Source of the DNA: an uncultured Bacteroides sp.
GTDB lineage: Bacteria > Bacteroidota > Bacteroidia > Bacteroidales > Bacteroidaceae
DNA: 53,740 nt
NCBI GenBank assembly: GCA_947074275.1
Contig: CAMTPA010000007.1
Location: forward strand, 1 to 53,740
Direction of reading: 5' to 3'
The position numbers were made by a program, and so were the translations under genes. Positions 8,641 to 17,618 of this stretch are shown here, piece by piece. The notes under the pieces were generated by a model that saw nothing but the letters and a program-made list of their open reading frames with translations, was not told the DNA's origin and did not search any database. Every line of letters starts with the position of its first letter. Within the stretch, counting starts at the first letter, position 1.

Positions 8641-8679
8641 AACGCTAATTACTTTTTCAATAAGTAGTTAGCGTTTTTT
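8641..8679 (+). terminator. Intrinsic terminator of tRNA-Lys
   Basis: Arms 8641-8654 (AACGCTAATTACTT) and 8662-8675 pair over 14 bp with one G-U, followed by a T run. The next gene starts 24 bp later and has no visible promoter of its own, so partial read-through may feed it. Confidence 0.85.
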
Positions 8680-8702
8680 CTTATCCATTTATACGAATCA
8701 CA

Positions 8703-10346
8703 ATGAAAATTCTTTGGCTCGACCTAAACAGTTCTTATGCACATTCTTCGTTGGCACTTCCTGCTATCCACGCTCAAATGATGGGTAATACCAATTTTGA
8801 ATGGGAAATGCTTTCGGCCACCATCAACGAAAATACAGGATTGATTGTGAGCGACATCCACCGTCGTCGCCCCCACTTGATAGCAGCTACCAATTGGCTT
8901 TTCACGCACGAAACCCTCCTTCATATTCTTGCTCGTGTAAAAGCCCTATTGCCACATTGCATCATCGCCTTGGGAGGACCAGAGTTTTTAGGAGCAAATG
9001 AACCATTTCTACGCTACAACCGCTTTGTCGACGTTGTGTTTCGTGGCGAGGGCGAAGAGTCAGTGCCACAATGGCTGAGCCACATTCATCAACCAGCAAG
9101 TTGGAAAAGCATCAACGGACTTTGCTACATAGACAAAGATGAAACATACAACGACAATGGACTGGCACGTGTGATGAACTTTGCTAATCTGGCACCTCCC
9201 GAAAAAAGTCCGTTCTTTAATTGGGACAAACCATTTGTACAATTGGAAACAACACGTGGATGCTTCAATACGTGCGCTTTTTGTGTAAGTGGTGGCGAGA
9301 AGCCTATTCGTACTTTGCCTATCGAAACCATTCGTATGCGCCTGAAAGAGATTCATCGCCGTGGCATTAAAAACGTGCGTGTGCTCGACCGAACATTCAA
9401 CTACGATACACGCAGAGCCAAAGAGCTTTTGAATCTTTTTTCAGAGTTCGCACCTCACATTTGCTTCCATCTCGAAATGCACCCAGCACTACTGACAGAA
9501 GAGCTAAAACAACTACTACCCACTCTACCCAAAGGTTTGCTACACTTAGAGGCTGGCATACAAAGCCTACGCGAAGAGGTGCTAAATGCGAGCAAAAGAA
9601 AAGGAAAACTGACTGCAGCATTGGACGGCCTACGTTATCTCAGTTCGCTCGACAATATGGAGACACACGCCGATCTCATTGCAGGACTACCTCTATATCA
9701 TCTTTCAGATATATTCGAAGATGTGCGCACACTTGCCACTTATGGTGCAGGCGAAATCCAATTGGAATCGTTAAAACTACTCCCCGGTACCGATATGCAG
9801 CTTCGTGCTCAAGAACTGGGTATTGTTTATTCTCCTTATCCTCCCTACGAAGTACTTGCTACTCAAGAAATAACTCCCGATGAACTGCAAACTGCACGTC
9901 AGTTATCACGATTGTTGGATAGATTCTACAATGTACAAGCTTGGCAAGATATAACCCGACAATTGATAATCTCGTACGAGGTGTTTTTAAATCAATTTTT
10001 AGATTATCTAATAGCAAAAGATTTGATTGACCAACCGTTGAGTTTGGAGCGTCGAGGGTTGGTATTGTATGAGTTCTGCAAAACACACTATCCCTCACAC
10101 CTCACAAAAGTCACGATTGCTTGGATTGAGGCTGGTATGTCGCTCAAAAAAGCACCAACTAAGCGTGTACGAACAAAGCGACAAACACCTCCCGAAAATT
10201 GGAAGGTGATAATGGGCGAATACAACCAGTCGCTCAGGCTGTGTTTTCTTCCTACCGCCGACGATGCAGATACAGGCTTCTGGTTTGGATTTGAAACGAC
10301 GACACAAAAAACAACCCCTGTATTCAAAGCTACTACGGGAATGTGA
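8703..10346 (+). CDS. B12-binding-domain radical SAM protein with DUF4080
   Basis: A 547-residue protein combining an N-terminal cobalamin-binding-like Rossmann domain (about 1-140), a radical SAM core and a C-terminal DUF4080-type extension. The [4Fe-4S] motif CxxxCxxC is intact at Cys187, Cys191, Cys194 (GCFNTCAFC). The B12 domain lacks a clear DxHxxG His, as in many anaerobe members. The class usually performs methylation or other radical chemistry on an unidentified substrate; none can be named here. Its TGA (10344-10346) directly abuts the stop codon of the converging glycosyltransferase-like gene, with no base between. Confidence 0.88.
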   Translation: MKILWLDLNSSYAHSSLALPAIHAQMMGNTNFEWEMLSATINENTGLIVSDIHRRRPHLIAATNWLFTHETLLHILARVKALLPHCIIALGGPEFLGANEPFLRYNRFVDVVFRGEGEESVPQWLSHIHQPASWKSINGLCYIDKDETYNDNGLARVMNFANLAPPEKSPFFNWDKPFVQLETTRGCFNTCAFCVSGGEKPIRTLPIETIRMRLKEIHRRGIKNVRVLDRTFNYDTRRAKELLNLFSEFAPHICFHLEMHPALLTEELKQLLPTLPKGLLHLEAGIQSLREEVLNASKRKGKLTAALDGLRYLSSLDNMETHADLIAGLPLYHLSDIFEDVRTLATYGAGEIQLESLKLLPGTDMQLRAQELGIVYSPYPPYEVLATQEITPDELQTARQLSRLLDRFYNVQAWQDITRQLIISYEVFLNQFLDYLIAKDLIDQPLSLERRGLVLYEFCKTHYPSHLTKVTIAWIEAGMSLKKAPTKRVRTKRQTPPENWKVIMGEYNQSLRLCFLPTADDADTGFWFGFETTTQKTTPVFKATTGM

Positions 10347-11447
10347 TTAGCGCGATGCCCAAAAGTCGAGATACTGTTGTGCCACTTTCGCATAGTGATG
10401 ATGGCGTTTTACATATTCGATGCTTTGAGCTGACAATTTAGGAATACGTTCTTTGTACAAAATCAATGATTTCATTTGCCGATAAATGTCCTCGGTCGAT
10501 GGAAGTACATTTACGATGGGACGCAATTCTGCTTCATTCAATATTTCATAATTTTCGGGTTCACCGCCACTAATCACCACCATTCCTTTTGCCATACCCA
10601 ACAGGGCATTCATCGCAGGTGTGTATGAATAGAGCTGATCTACCAACACATCCGATTCATTCATCCGTTGCTGATATTCATTATAAGGTAAGTCGGACAC
10701 AACAGTCACGTTCACCAGATGAGGATAATCACGTTGCAACTGTTTCAATACGGGTAGCATCACATCAATTCCCTTCACTTGTGCCCGATCACTTTGCACA
10801 CCTACAAAGAAGTTTACTCTATCTTGCGGAGTTCGTATGTAGCTATCTTCTATTGTATCCATCTGCAATGGTAGTGGAATGAAGGTAGTTTTCTCGGGAA
10901 AATGAGGTTGATAGGCCACATAATATTCCCATAAACAAGCGATGATACCATCGCAGTTTTCGGCAATTTCTTGATTGGCCTGCACTGTGCCACCGTGCAT
11001 ACACTCTTCCACATCTTCCGCATTGTAAGGAAAATCCAATAAACGCTCTCCCACTTTAAAGTCTGAATAACGATAAACATCTGTCTCCAAACAAGCTTTC
11101 ACATAAAAATGATCGGTGCCAAATGCGCCCATAAACACTTTTTTGTTGTGTTTGCGCAAATAACGAAAGAAAGGAAGCGTACGTTCTGAGCGAATGCGGA
11201 GAAATGGACAATGGATAATTTGAACAACATCAAAGCCACGCATTCGCGGAAGATTCATTGCCACTTTCATCATACAGAATAGTCCACCCCACTTCGATTC
11301 ACCTTCGCGAGTCAATGATATGTCGCGTGGATAGTTTTTCCATCCACCTCCATCGGAAGCCACACACACCTGATGTCCCAATGTGCGTAAACCTTGTGCG
11401 AGTGTAGAGTGCAAACCACTACAATCGCCTATAAGCAATATTTTCAT
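10347..11447 (-). CDS. Glycosyltransferase-like protein (GT-B fold)
   Basis: A 366-residue protein that looks like a GT-B glycosyltransferase. The N terminus MKILLIGDCSGLHSTLAQGL is a Rossmann strand and Gly-rich loop, with a further TLGHQVCVASDG. The C-terminal half has the donor-side pattern VNFFVGVQSDRAQVKG, VTVVSDLPYNEY and VVISGGEPENYEI. The sugar donor and acceptor are not visible. The longer reading frame starts at TTG 11471, but the ATG at 11447 is chosen because a TAnnTTTG element lies at 11477-11484. Single gene; no polysaccharide cluster around it. Confidence 0.75.
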   Translation of the reverse strand: MKILLIGDCSGLHSTLAQGLRTLGHQVCVASDGGGWKNYPRDISLTREGESKWGGLFCMMKVAMNLPRMRGFDVVQIIHCPFLRIRSERTLPFFRYLRKHNKKVFMGAFGTDHFYVKACLETDVYRYSDFKVGERLLDFPYNAEDVEECMHGGTVQANQEIAENCDGIIACLWEYYVAYQPHFPEKTTFIPLPLQMDTIEDSYIRTPQDRVNFFVGVQSDRAQVKGIDVMLPVLKQLQRDYPHLVNVTVVSDLPYNEYQQRMNESDVLVDQLYSYTPAMNALLGMAKGMVVISGGEPENYEILNEAELRPIVNVLPSTEDIYRQMKSLILYKERIPKLSAQSIEYVKRHHHYAKVAQQYLDFWASR

Positions 11448-11476
11448 AGTATTAATAAGCCGTGTCAACAATTGTA

Positions 11477-11484
11477 CAAAAATA
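11477..11484 (-). promoter_or_regulatory. -7 promoter element for the glycosyltransferase-like gene
   Basis: The reverse strand reads TATTTTTG (TAnnTTTG), 30 nt upstream of the ATG at 11447. Confidence 0.6.
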
Positions 11485-11593
11485 GTAAATTAACAGATAT
11501 ATAGAATCTTTAAAATTAAAACAAAAGCTAAATATTATCTGTTACTATCACGATTTAAACTTGTTTAGATAACCTATTTATAAATATTTAGTT

Positions 11594-14071
11594 ATGAGAA
11601 AAAATCTACTTATTATTTTCCTGCTTGCTCTGCCACTTTCTTTTTTCGCTAAAGAGCGAACTCAAAGCGAGGCATTCGGTTTGGCAAGTGAGTTTTTTAA
11701 GAGCCAATCGGCTCTTACACGTGCATCGGTATCTCCACAATTAGTGGCAGTTTCTACCGATTTAATTCCCTCCACCCTAACAAGGGCTACCTCCACCTGT
11801 TCACCTGCATTTTATATTTATAATAATGGCAACAGTGGTTTTGTTTTTATTTCGGGTGACGATAGAATGAAACCAATCTTAGCTTATTCGGATAAAGGTG
11901 GATTTGTTACAGAAAATCTGCCAGCAAACATTCGTAGTTTCTTGGCAATGTACGTAGAAGAGATGAATGCGCTTGATGCAATGACGGAACAGCCCAAAAC
12001 TTTTGCTGCGCCTGCTACTCGCACCACATTCCCTACCAGCGTATCACCATTGCTTGGATCGATAATGTACAACCAGAGTACACCCTACAACGACAAGTGT
12101 CCTGATAGTTCGGTGACAGGATGTGTAGCTACTGCTATGGCTCAGATTTTGAAATACCACGCTTATCCCACCCAAGGTTCGGGTAGTCATTCATATACTA
12201 CATCCACCGAAAGTTATTCGTGCAGTTTCGATTATGGCACCACAACTTTCGATTGGGATAATATGCTCGACCAATATGTGACGGGAGAATATACCACCAC
12301 ACAAGCCGACGCTGTGGCCACATTGATGTATGCAGCAGGGGTTTCGGTCAATATGGATTATACAACAAGCGAATCGGGAGCGGATGCTTTTAAGGTATCT
12401 ACCGCTTTGTCTACCTATTTTAAATACGACTCGAACGTTGCTTTTGTGCAAAGAAGCTATTTTGTGTACGACGAATGGATGGATATGATAAAAACGGAAT
12501 TGAGTGCAGGCCGCCCTATTTCATACAGTGGAATATCTTCCGAAGGTGGACACGAATTTGTATTTGATGGATATGATGCCAATGATATGGTTCACGTAAA
12601 CTGGGGATGGGCTGGCTCTGACGATGGCTATTTCCTTATTTCGCAGTTAGACCCATCTTCACCAGGAATTGGTGGTGGAACAAATTTGGGTGGTGGGTTC
12701 ACCACAAGCCAAGGGATGACCATTGGTATTCAAAAGCCTTCTGACAGTTCTGTTTATACTTCATATTTTTATTGCTCGTCAATCACGTTGTCATCATCTA
12801 CGATGCAAACAGGGAAGCCATTTACCGCTACTGCGAATAATATTATGAATATGAGCACACCTTTCACTGGAGAATGTGCTTTGATTTTAGAAAATAACGG
12901 TGCTCAAACCGTGATTAGCGGTATAAAAAGTTGGAGTAGCATCGCTTCACAAACGGGCTATGAAAGTGCTGGATGGAGCAATGTAACAATACCTACCACA
13001 ACAGCCGACGGCACTTATCTTTTCTATGCTGCTACACGCAACCCATCGCTCAACGACACTTGGAATGAAGTGCGAGGCGTGATGGGAGCCACTAATAAGT
13101 ATTATTGCACCGTGGCCGATGGACAAGCCACCTTTACATCTTACTGGGGAAACAGCATTGATGTAACTGCTTCGGTAGAGGTGGTTCACGATTTATATAG
13201 CAGTCTGACAGGCAACTTTAAACTGACTTATCAAAACACCAATACATCGCACGATTATTATGGCAATGTTTCTATCGCTTTAGTTTCGGGAGATGATATT
13301 GTTTCGTTACTTTCTACCAATAGCATATTTATGACTGCTGGACAAGCCGCTACCACCGTAGACGTGGCAACTACCATAAGCAGCGACATCACCGCTGGAA
13401 GCTATCAGATATGCGCTGTGGCACAATGGAATGGAAGCTATGTAAGACTTAGCGACGAGATAGACGTAACAATCAACTCTTACTCGGGCACCAGCACATT
13501 GAGCATCAAGAGCTTTGATGTGGCATCTACCGAAATAGAAGAGTACAGCGATCTAAGTCTGGCCGGAGTTTTTGAAGCTACTGGAGACGCACCCGTATAC
13601 GATGGTCAGGTAGAAGCAGTTGTGGCCAATTCGAGTATGACAACTGTTGCAAGTCATTCGCAATATGTATTTTTCACCGTGGGCGATGATTATAATTTTA
13701 GTATGACATTCAATCCAAATTTAAGTGCGGGAAGCTATTTAGTGGCTTTATTTGTAAATAACCAACAAGCCAATTACCCCGTTAGTTTCACCGTGAAAAG
13801 TGGAACAGGCATTGAGAATGCCGAATATACAGATGCCGAAAAAGTGATTCTATATCCACAACCAGCTGAAGATATTTTGTATGTGAATGCGCCCAAAGAG
13901 GTGAATCTGATAGAGATTTATAACACAACAGGGCAACTGATAAAGAAAGAAGTGTTGGTAGGAAAAGGCACTCAGTTCAATCTGCCAATAGGTGGATTTG
14001 CAACAGGTACTTATTTTGTACTACTACGCTCCAATTCTCAAGTTTATCGTGCTAAGTTTGTGAAAAATTAG
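11594..14071 (+). CDS. Secreted C10 (streptopain-family) cysteine peptidase with T9SS sorting domain
   Basis: An 825-residue secreted protease. Residues 1-19 form a signal peptide (MRKNLLIIFLLALPLSFFA). A Spi-type propeptide follows (about 20-130), then the C10 catalytic domain with Cys177 in VTGCVATAMAQ, His320 in EGGHEFVFDGYD and the HVNWGWAGSDDGYF segment. A long beta-sandwich region fills 390-740. The last ~80 residues (ILYPQPAEDILYV, GTYFVLLRSN, KFVKN) match a type A type IX secretion sorting domain. Known C10 peptidases are streptopain and the Prevotella/Porphyromonas interpain and periodontain enzymes. No T9SS machinery genes lie in the window. Promoter not identified. Confidence 0.92.
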   Translation: MRKNLLIIFLLALPLSFFAKERTQSEAFGLASEFFKSQSALTRASVSPQLVAVSTDLIPSTLTRATSTCSPAFYIYNNGNSGFVFISGDDRMKPILAYSDKGGFVTENLPANIRSFLAMYVEEMNALDAMTEQPKTFAAPATRTTFPTSVSPLLGSIMYNQSTPYNDKCPDSSVTGCVATAMAQILKYHAYPTQGSGSHSYTTSTESYSCSFDYGTTTFDWDNMLDQYVTGEYTTTQADAVATLMYAAGVSVNMDYTTSESGADAFKVSTALSTYFKYDSNVAFVQRSYFVYDEWMDMIKTELSAGRPISYSGISSEGGHEFVFDGYDANDMVHVNWGWAGSDDGYFLISQLDPSSPGIGGGTNLGGGFTTSQGMTIGIQKPSDSSVYTSYFYCSSITLSSSTMQTGKPFTATANNIMNMSTPFTGECALILENNGAQTVISGIKSWSSIASQTGYESAGWSNVTIPTTTADGTYLFYAATRNPSLNDTWNEVRGVMGATNKYYCTVADGQATFTSYWGNSIDVTASVEVVHDLYSSLTGNFKLTYQNTNTSHDYYGNVSIALVSGDDIVSLLSTNSIFMTAGQAATTVDVATTISSDITAGSYQICAVAQWNGSYVRLSDEIDVTINSYSGTSTLSIKSFDVASTEIEEYSDLSLAGVFEATGDAPVYDGQVEAVVANSSMTTVASHSQYVFFTVGDDYNFSMTFNPNLSAGSYLVALFVNNQQANYPVSFTVKSGTGIENAEYTDAEKVILYPQPAEDILYVNAPKEVNLIEIYNTTGQLIKKEVLVGKGTQFNLPIGGFATGTYFVLLRSNSQVYRAKFVKN

Positions 14072-14100
14072 ACGCACAGTTTTACACCTATAACAAAGAA

Positions 14101-14145
14101 ACTCCTCATCCTTACGCCATTATGCGACTGGATGAGGAGTTTTTA
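14101..14145. terminator. Terminator after the C10 peptidase gene
   Basis: ACTCCTCATCC (14101-14111) pairs perfectly with 14130-14140 and is followed by TTTTAT. It lies between the peptidase gene and the converging TonB-receptor gene; preceding A residues would allow use on the other strand. Confidence 0.85.
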
Positions 14146-14155
14146 TATTATCACA

Positions 14156-14217
14156 AACTGTCAACAGTTCATTTCTCAAATGTTCATATTCAACTTATAA
14201 TGTATGAATAGTTGTCA
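14156..14217. repeat. Intergenic AACTGTTnACA-type repeats (cluster B)
   Basis: AAACTGTCAACAGTTCA (14156-14172) and ATGAATAGTTGTCA (about 14204-14217) lie in the gap between converging genes, in the same position relative to stop codons as the other clusters. Confidence 0.55.
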
Positions 14218-14236
14218 CGCAGAATATGTACATTTA

Positions 14237-16570
14237 TCAGCCCGAAATGCGGAAGCCAATAAAATAGGTGCGTGGCTGTGTGGGGCCATAAAAATAGCCC
14301 GCATCACGAAACATACCTTTATCCAAATCTTTTTGGAAGCTATTGAAGATATTGTGTACACCCGTATTGAGCTGAAGCTTAATGTGATCGTTTAATATAA
14401 ATGTATAGTTTAGTTTCAGATTCAAATCAAAGAAATCGGGAGTGCGCTCCATTCTATCCTCTTCGATATAACCTGCCATATGTGGCACATACATCTTGCC
14501 TGTGTATGTGCCCGATAAAGAGAAATCGAAATGCTTGGTAGGAGCCGATGTAAAGGTGAAGTAACCATAATAATCGGGCGTACGAAGCATATTTTTAGTA
14601 GTCAACTCGGGGCTTCCATCTTCGAGTTCTTCACGCCAAACCACATCGCGTGTGTAGCGGCTGCGCTGTGCAGTAAAACCCAATTGAAACTGAGCATCGC
14701 GACCGTGTGACAATCGTGCGTCTATATTGGCACCATACACACGAGCACCGTGCCCATTACGACGTTCACGAATGATGTGTCCATTTGCATCTTCGCCAAT
14801 ATCTGTGAGAGTGAACACGTGGCGCAAATCTGTAAAAAAGCCTTCAACCAATAAGTTGGCTTGCCAGTGTCCTACATTAAAACTCCAATCTACCGAACCG
14901 CTAAAACTGTTGGAACGTTCTTCACGCAAATCATCGGCAAGACGAATCTGTACGCCTTCGCCACCAACAGCGGTCACGTGCAAATCTTCATCATAAGCTT
15001 GTGGCGCACGAAATCCAGTAGAGTAAGTAGCACGCACTTGCAGTTTGTCCATCGGCTTATAAAGAAAATTGACACGTGGACTGAAAATGAGCTTATCAAT
15101 CAAGTTGTGCTTATCCATACGCAAACCTACCAACATTGTGAGCTGGCGCATACGCCATTCGTTTTGAACAAACGCCCCTGCAATGCGCACATCTTGCTTC
15201 ATATCTCGATCATATCCCAACATCACATCGTGCATCGAATTGTTCTGATATTCAAATCCGCCCATAAACGTGGCAGGAGCAAACAAGCATTTATCCATCA
15301 TACCTGTATAAGTACCCCCAGCAACCCACGTCAAATCGTCTGTTTTTCCGTAAGCATCCATATCTTGCTGTGCACCGTAGTAGCTTCTGCGATCCACGTG
15401 CTGAACCGACCCGTAAACCGACATCTTATGTTTGGCATCATTCCAATAGTGATCATAGCTTGCACCACCACTGTTAATAATGTGTCTGGTTTGTTCGGCA
15501 ATATCAGCCTCGTGAGGCTCGTAGCTAAACATATTTCCACCACGACGATACTCGTTGGTGGTGTGATATTCGATATTGAAGCGACTGTTGTATTTAGGAC
15601 GATAATAGGCGCGAAATCCAAACGTGTTCATATTGAGTTTTCCCAATTCCGAAAAACCATCTCCATCGGCATCGTAAGGGTTGCGATTGCGATATGTTTC
15701 GTATAGAGCTATCCCGTAACTATTGTCTTTAGACACCAACGAAACGTTTCCTGCAAGAAACTGCTCCCACGATTTACCGTTCATATTAGACAAAGTACTT
15801 GCAACTTGAAAAGTATTGTCGATGGGATCTTTGGTGATGATATTGATGGTTCCGCCCACCGCATTGGCACCAAATAAAGCCGATCCGCCACCACGCACCA
15901 CTTCTACACGCTCAATCATATTCACAGGAATCTGTTCCAATCCATACACTCCTGCCAAAGAGCTAATCACCGGGCGACTGTTGATAAGAATCTGCGAATA
16001 AGGACCATCCAAACCATTGATACGCACTTGTGGAAAACCACAGTTCTGGCAATTGTTTTCTACACGAAGCCCCGATTGATAATTAAGACTCTTGGCCAAA
16101 TCGGTAGAGTTGATTGCATCAAAAAGCTTCGAACTCATTACGCTGACTACTACTGGAGCTTCGCGGCGACTCACTTCATTGCGATTGGCAGACACCACCA
16201 CTTCATCGGTCATAAAAGATTCTTCTTCCATTTTAAAGTGAACTACGGCAGTAAAATCGTTGCTCACATCAATGTTTTTTTCTTGCGTGCGATAACCCAT
16301 TGCCTGAACACTAAGCGTGTATTTACCCGTTGGTAAATGACGAAATTCAAATTGTCCCTTGTCATTGGTCACAGCACCAGTGGTGCGCACAGTTTGAGGA
16401 ACATCTCCCCCATCAAAAGAGACAATGCGTACAGTTGCATAAGGAATGTCTTCTTCGCTACCTTTTACAATGACGTGTCCCGATATCATACTGCCCTCTT
16501 TTATTGGATTTGCGGCAGATAGGCTTATGCTTATACACAGAAGTATAAGCAGAGTGAATACCTGTTTCAT
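14237..16570 (-). CDS. TonB-dependent outer-membrane receptor
   Basis: A 777-residue outer-membrane receptor. After a signal peptide (LLILLCISISLSA) comes a carboxypeptidase-regulatory-like beta domain (about 25-115), then the plug starting at DEVVVSANR, with the plug signature VEVVRGGGSALFGANAVGGT and a CQNC pair (VENNCQNCGF) in the first plug half. The remainder is a beta-barrel pattern. Substrate import would use TonB energy, but the ligand is unknown. The receptor is 109 bp downstream of a small His-rich secreted protein and shares its promoter, which points to a metal or metal-complex ligand; this is inference. No SusD-like partner is present, arguing against a glycan-uptake SusCD pair. 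Confidence 0.92.
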   Translation of the reverse strand: MKQVFTLLILLCISISLSAANPIKEGSMISGHVIVKGSEEDIPYATVRIVSFDGGDVPQTVRTTGAVTNDKGQFEFRHLPTGKYTLSVQAMGYRTQEKNIDVSNDFTAVVHFKMEEESFMTDEVVVSANRNEVSRREAPVVVSVMSSKLFDAINSTDLAKSLNYQSGLRVENNCQNCGFPQVRINGLDGPYSQILINSRPVISSLAGVYGLEQIPVNMIERVEVVRGGGSALFGANAVGGTINIITKDPIDNTFQVASTLSNMNGKSWEQFLAGNVSLVSKDNSYGIALYETYRNRNPYDADGDGFSELGKLNMNTFGFRAYYRPKYNSRFNIEYHTTNEYRRGGNMFSYEPHEADIAEQTRHIINSGGASYDHYWNDAKHKMSVYGSVQHVDRRSYYGAQQDMDAYGKTDDLTWVAGGTYTGMMDKCLFAPATFMGGFEYQNNSMHDVMLGYDRDMKQDVRIAGAFVQNEWRMRQLTMLVGLRMDKHNLIDKLIFSPRVNFLYKPMDKLQVRATYSTGFRAPQAYDEDLHVTAVGGEGVQIRLADDLREERSNSFSGSVDWSFNVGHWQANLLVEGFFTDLRHVFTLTDIGEDANGHIIRERRNGHGARVYGANIDARLSHGRDAQFQLGFTAQRSRYTRDVVWREELEDGSPELTTKNMLRTPDYYGYFTFTSAPTKHFDFSLSGTYTGKMYVPHMAGYIEEDRMERTPDFFDLNLKLNYTFILNDHIKLQLNTGVHNIFNSFQKDLDKGMFRDAGYFYGPTQPRTYFIGFRISG

Positions 16571-16679
16571 TCTGATAAATGTTATTTATAGATTTATGAG
16601 TAAGAATAAAGAGATTCGCAATGCTCTAAAAAGAACATCGAATTCTCGGAAATAAGTAAGAAATAATGCGAGAAAGCTG

Positions 16680-17021
16680 TTACGAAACAGCAAAGAAAAG
16701 AGGCGGAGCGCGCAAAGAAGGCACACGCACGTCACCGCAAAACGTATCTGAAGCGATTGTCTCTACATCAAGAGAGCGATAAAGTAATTCAAAAGTAGGC
16801 ACATACGTTACCGACAGAGGTTCTATCGTATGATAATCCGACAAGCGATCGATAACCACCAGTTCGGTTTGCGAGTGCGTATGTTCGTTGGAAAAAGGAT
16901 GAGAATGAACCACCAACACACCATTCACATAATGAACGTGAGTAAACATCGTGATGCTTACCTGATATGCTGTGAACAGCGATAAAAGAAGGAGGGATAT
17001 GATTACCTTAACTCGTCTCAT
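16680..17021 (-). CDS. Small His-rich secreted or membrane-anchored protein
   Basis: A 113-residue protein of unknown function. A hydrophobic N-terminal segment (VIISLLLLSLFTAYQVSITMF) acts as signal peptide or anchor. Between residues 26 and 52 it has a cluster of His (THVHY, VVHSHPFSNEHTHS) suited to metal binding. The rest is not recognised. It is the first gene of an operon with the TonB receptor and has a -7 element at 17054-17061. I infer a periplasmic or surface metal-binding helper for that receptor. The sequence alone does not prove binding. Confidence 0.7.
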   Translation of the reverse strand: MRRVKVIISLLLLSLFTAYQVSITMFTHVHYVNGVLVVHSHPFSNEHTHSQTELVVIDRLSDYHTIEPLSVTYVPTFELLYRSLDVETIASDTFCGDVRVPSLRAPPLFFAVS

Positions 17022-17053
17022 TTAGCCTATTTTCTATGCTTAACTTTCGAGTG

Positions 17054-17061
17054 CAAAGATA
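17054..17061 (-). promoter_or_regulatory. -7 promoter element for His-rich protein / TonB receptor operon
   Basis: The reverse strand reads TATCTTTG (TAnnTTTG), 33 nt upstream of the ATG at 17021. Confidence 0.7.
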
Positions 17062-17113
17062 GCCATAAATCAATGTAATAATTAATACAAGAAGCTTAAA
17101 TTTAACAAAATAC

Positions 17114-17581
17114 CTATAAGTAGGTACATATCTGCTCCAAAAACATCGAGTCGGTATTATCAAAATCATCGAGCTTATCACTATCCACGTCCAATACACC
17201 CCATACCTCCCCATTTCGCATCAGTGGTACAACAATTTCGGAGCGCGATAAAGAGCTACAAGCAATGTGACCGGGAAAAGCATCTACATCGGGAACAACA
17301 AGCGTACTTCTTTTTTGCCACGCTGCACCACATACTCCTTTTCCTTTTTTTATACGAGTACAAGCTATGGTTCCTTGAAATGGACCGAGCACCAATTCAT
17401 CATCTTTCACCAAATAAAACCCTATCCAAAAAAAATGGAATGTACTTTTTAATGCAGCAGTTATATTGGCCAAATTGGCTATCAAGTCAGTTTCACCTTC
17501 AATAAGCGAACGCAATTGAGGCAATAAATTTCGGTATTGTTCTTCTTTTGTTCCTACAACAGTAGTTATAGATTCTGCCAT
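17114..17581 (-). CDS. GAF-domain free methionine-R-sulfoxide reductase
   Basis: A 155-residue GAF-fold enzyme of the fRMsr (MsrC) family, which reduces free L-methionine-(R)-sulfoxide. The three family cysteines are present: Cys74 (GTIACTR), Cys84 (KGKGVCGAAW) and Cys108 (PGHIACSSLSRSEIVVP). WIGFYL and GVLDVDSD are also typical. The frame extends upstream to a TTG, but the ATG at 17581 gives the normal N terminus (MAESITTV). It lies 37 bp after the 5'-nucleotidase gene, so it is probably the last gene of the kinase operon. Confidence 0.93.
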   Translation of the reverse strand: MAESITTVVGTKEEQYRNLLPQLRSLIEGETDLIANLANITAALKSTFHFFWIGFYLVKDDELVLGPFQGTIACTRIKKGKGVCGAAWQKRSTLVVPDVDAFPGHIACSSLSRSEIVVPLMRNGEVWGVLDVDSDKLDDFDNTDSMFLEQICTYL

Positions 17582-17618
17582 ATCGTGTATAATAAGTGAG
17601 TGATTTATAAATACAGCC

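Noticed and set aside
14861..15706. A 281-codon open frame antisense to the TonB-receptor gene
   Set aside because: It lies wholly on the opposite strand of a clear receptor gene, has no recognisable domain, and its codon pattern is the shadow of the real frame.
14237..16570. SusCD-type polysaccharide utilisation locus
   Set aside because: No SusD-like gene, glycoside hydrolase or sugar sensor adjoins the TonB receptor; glgB is in a different, distant operon.
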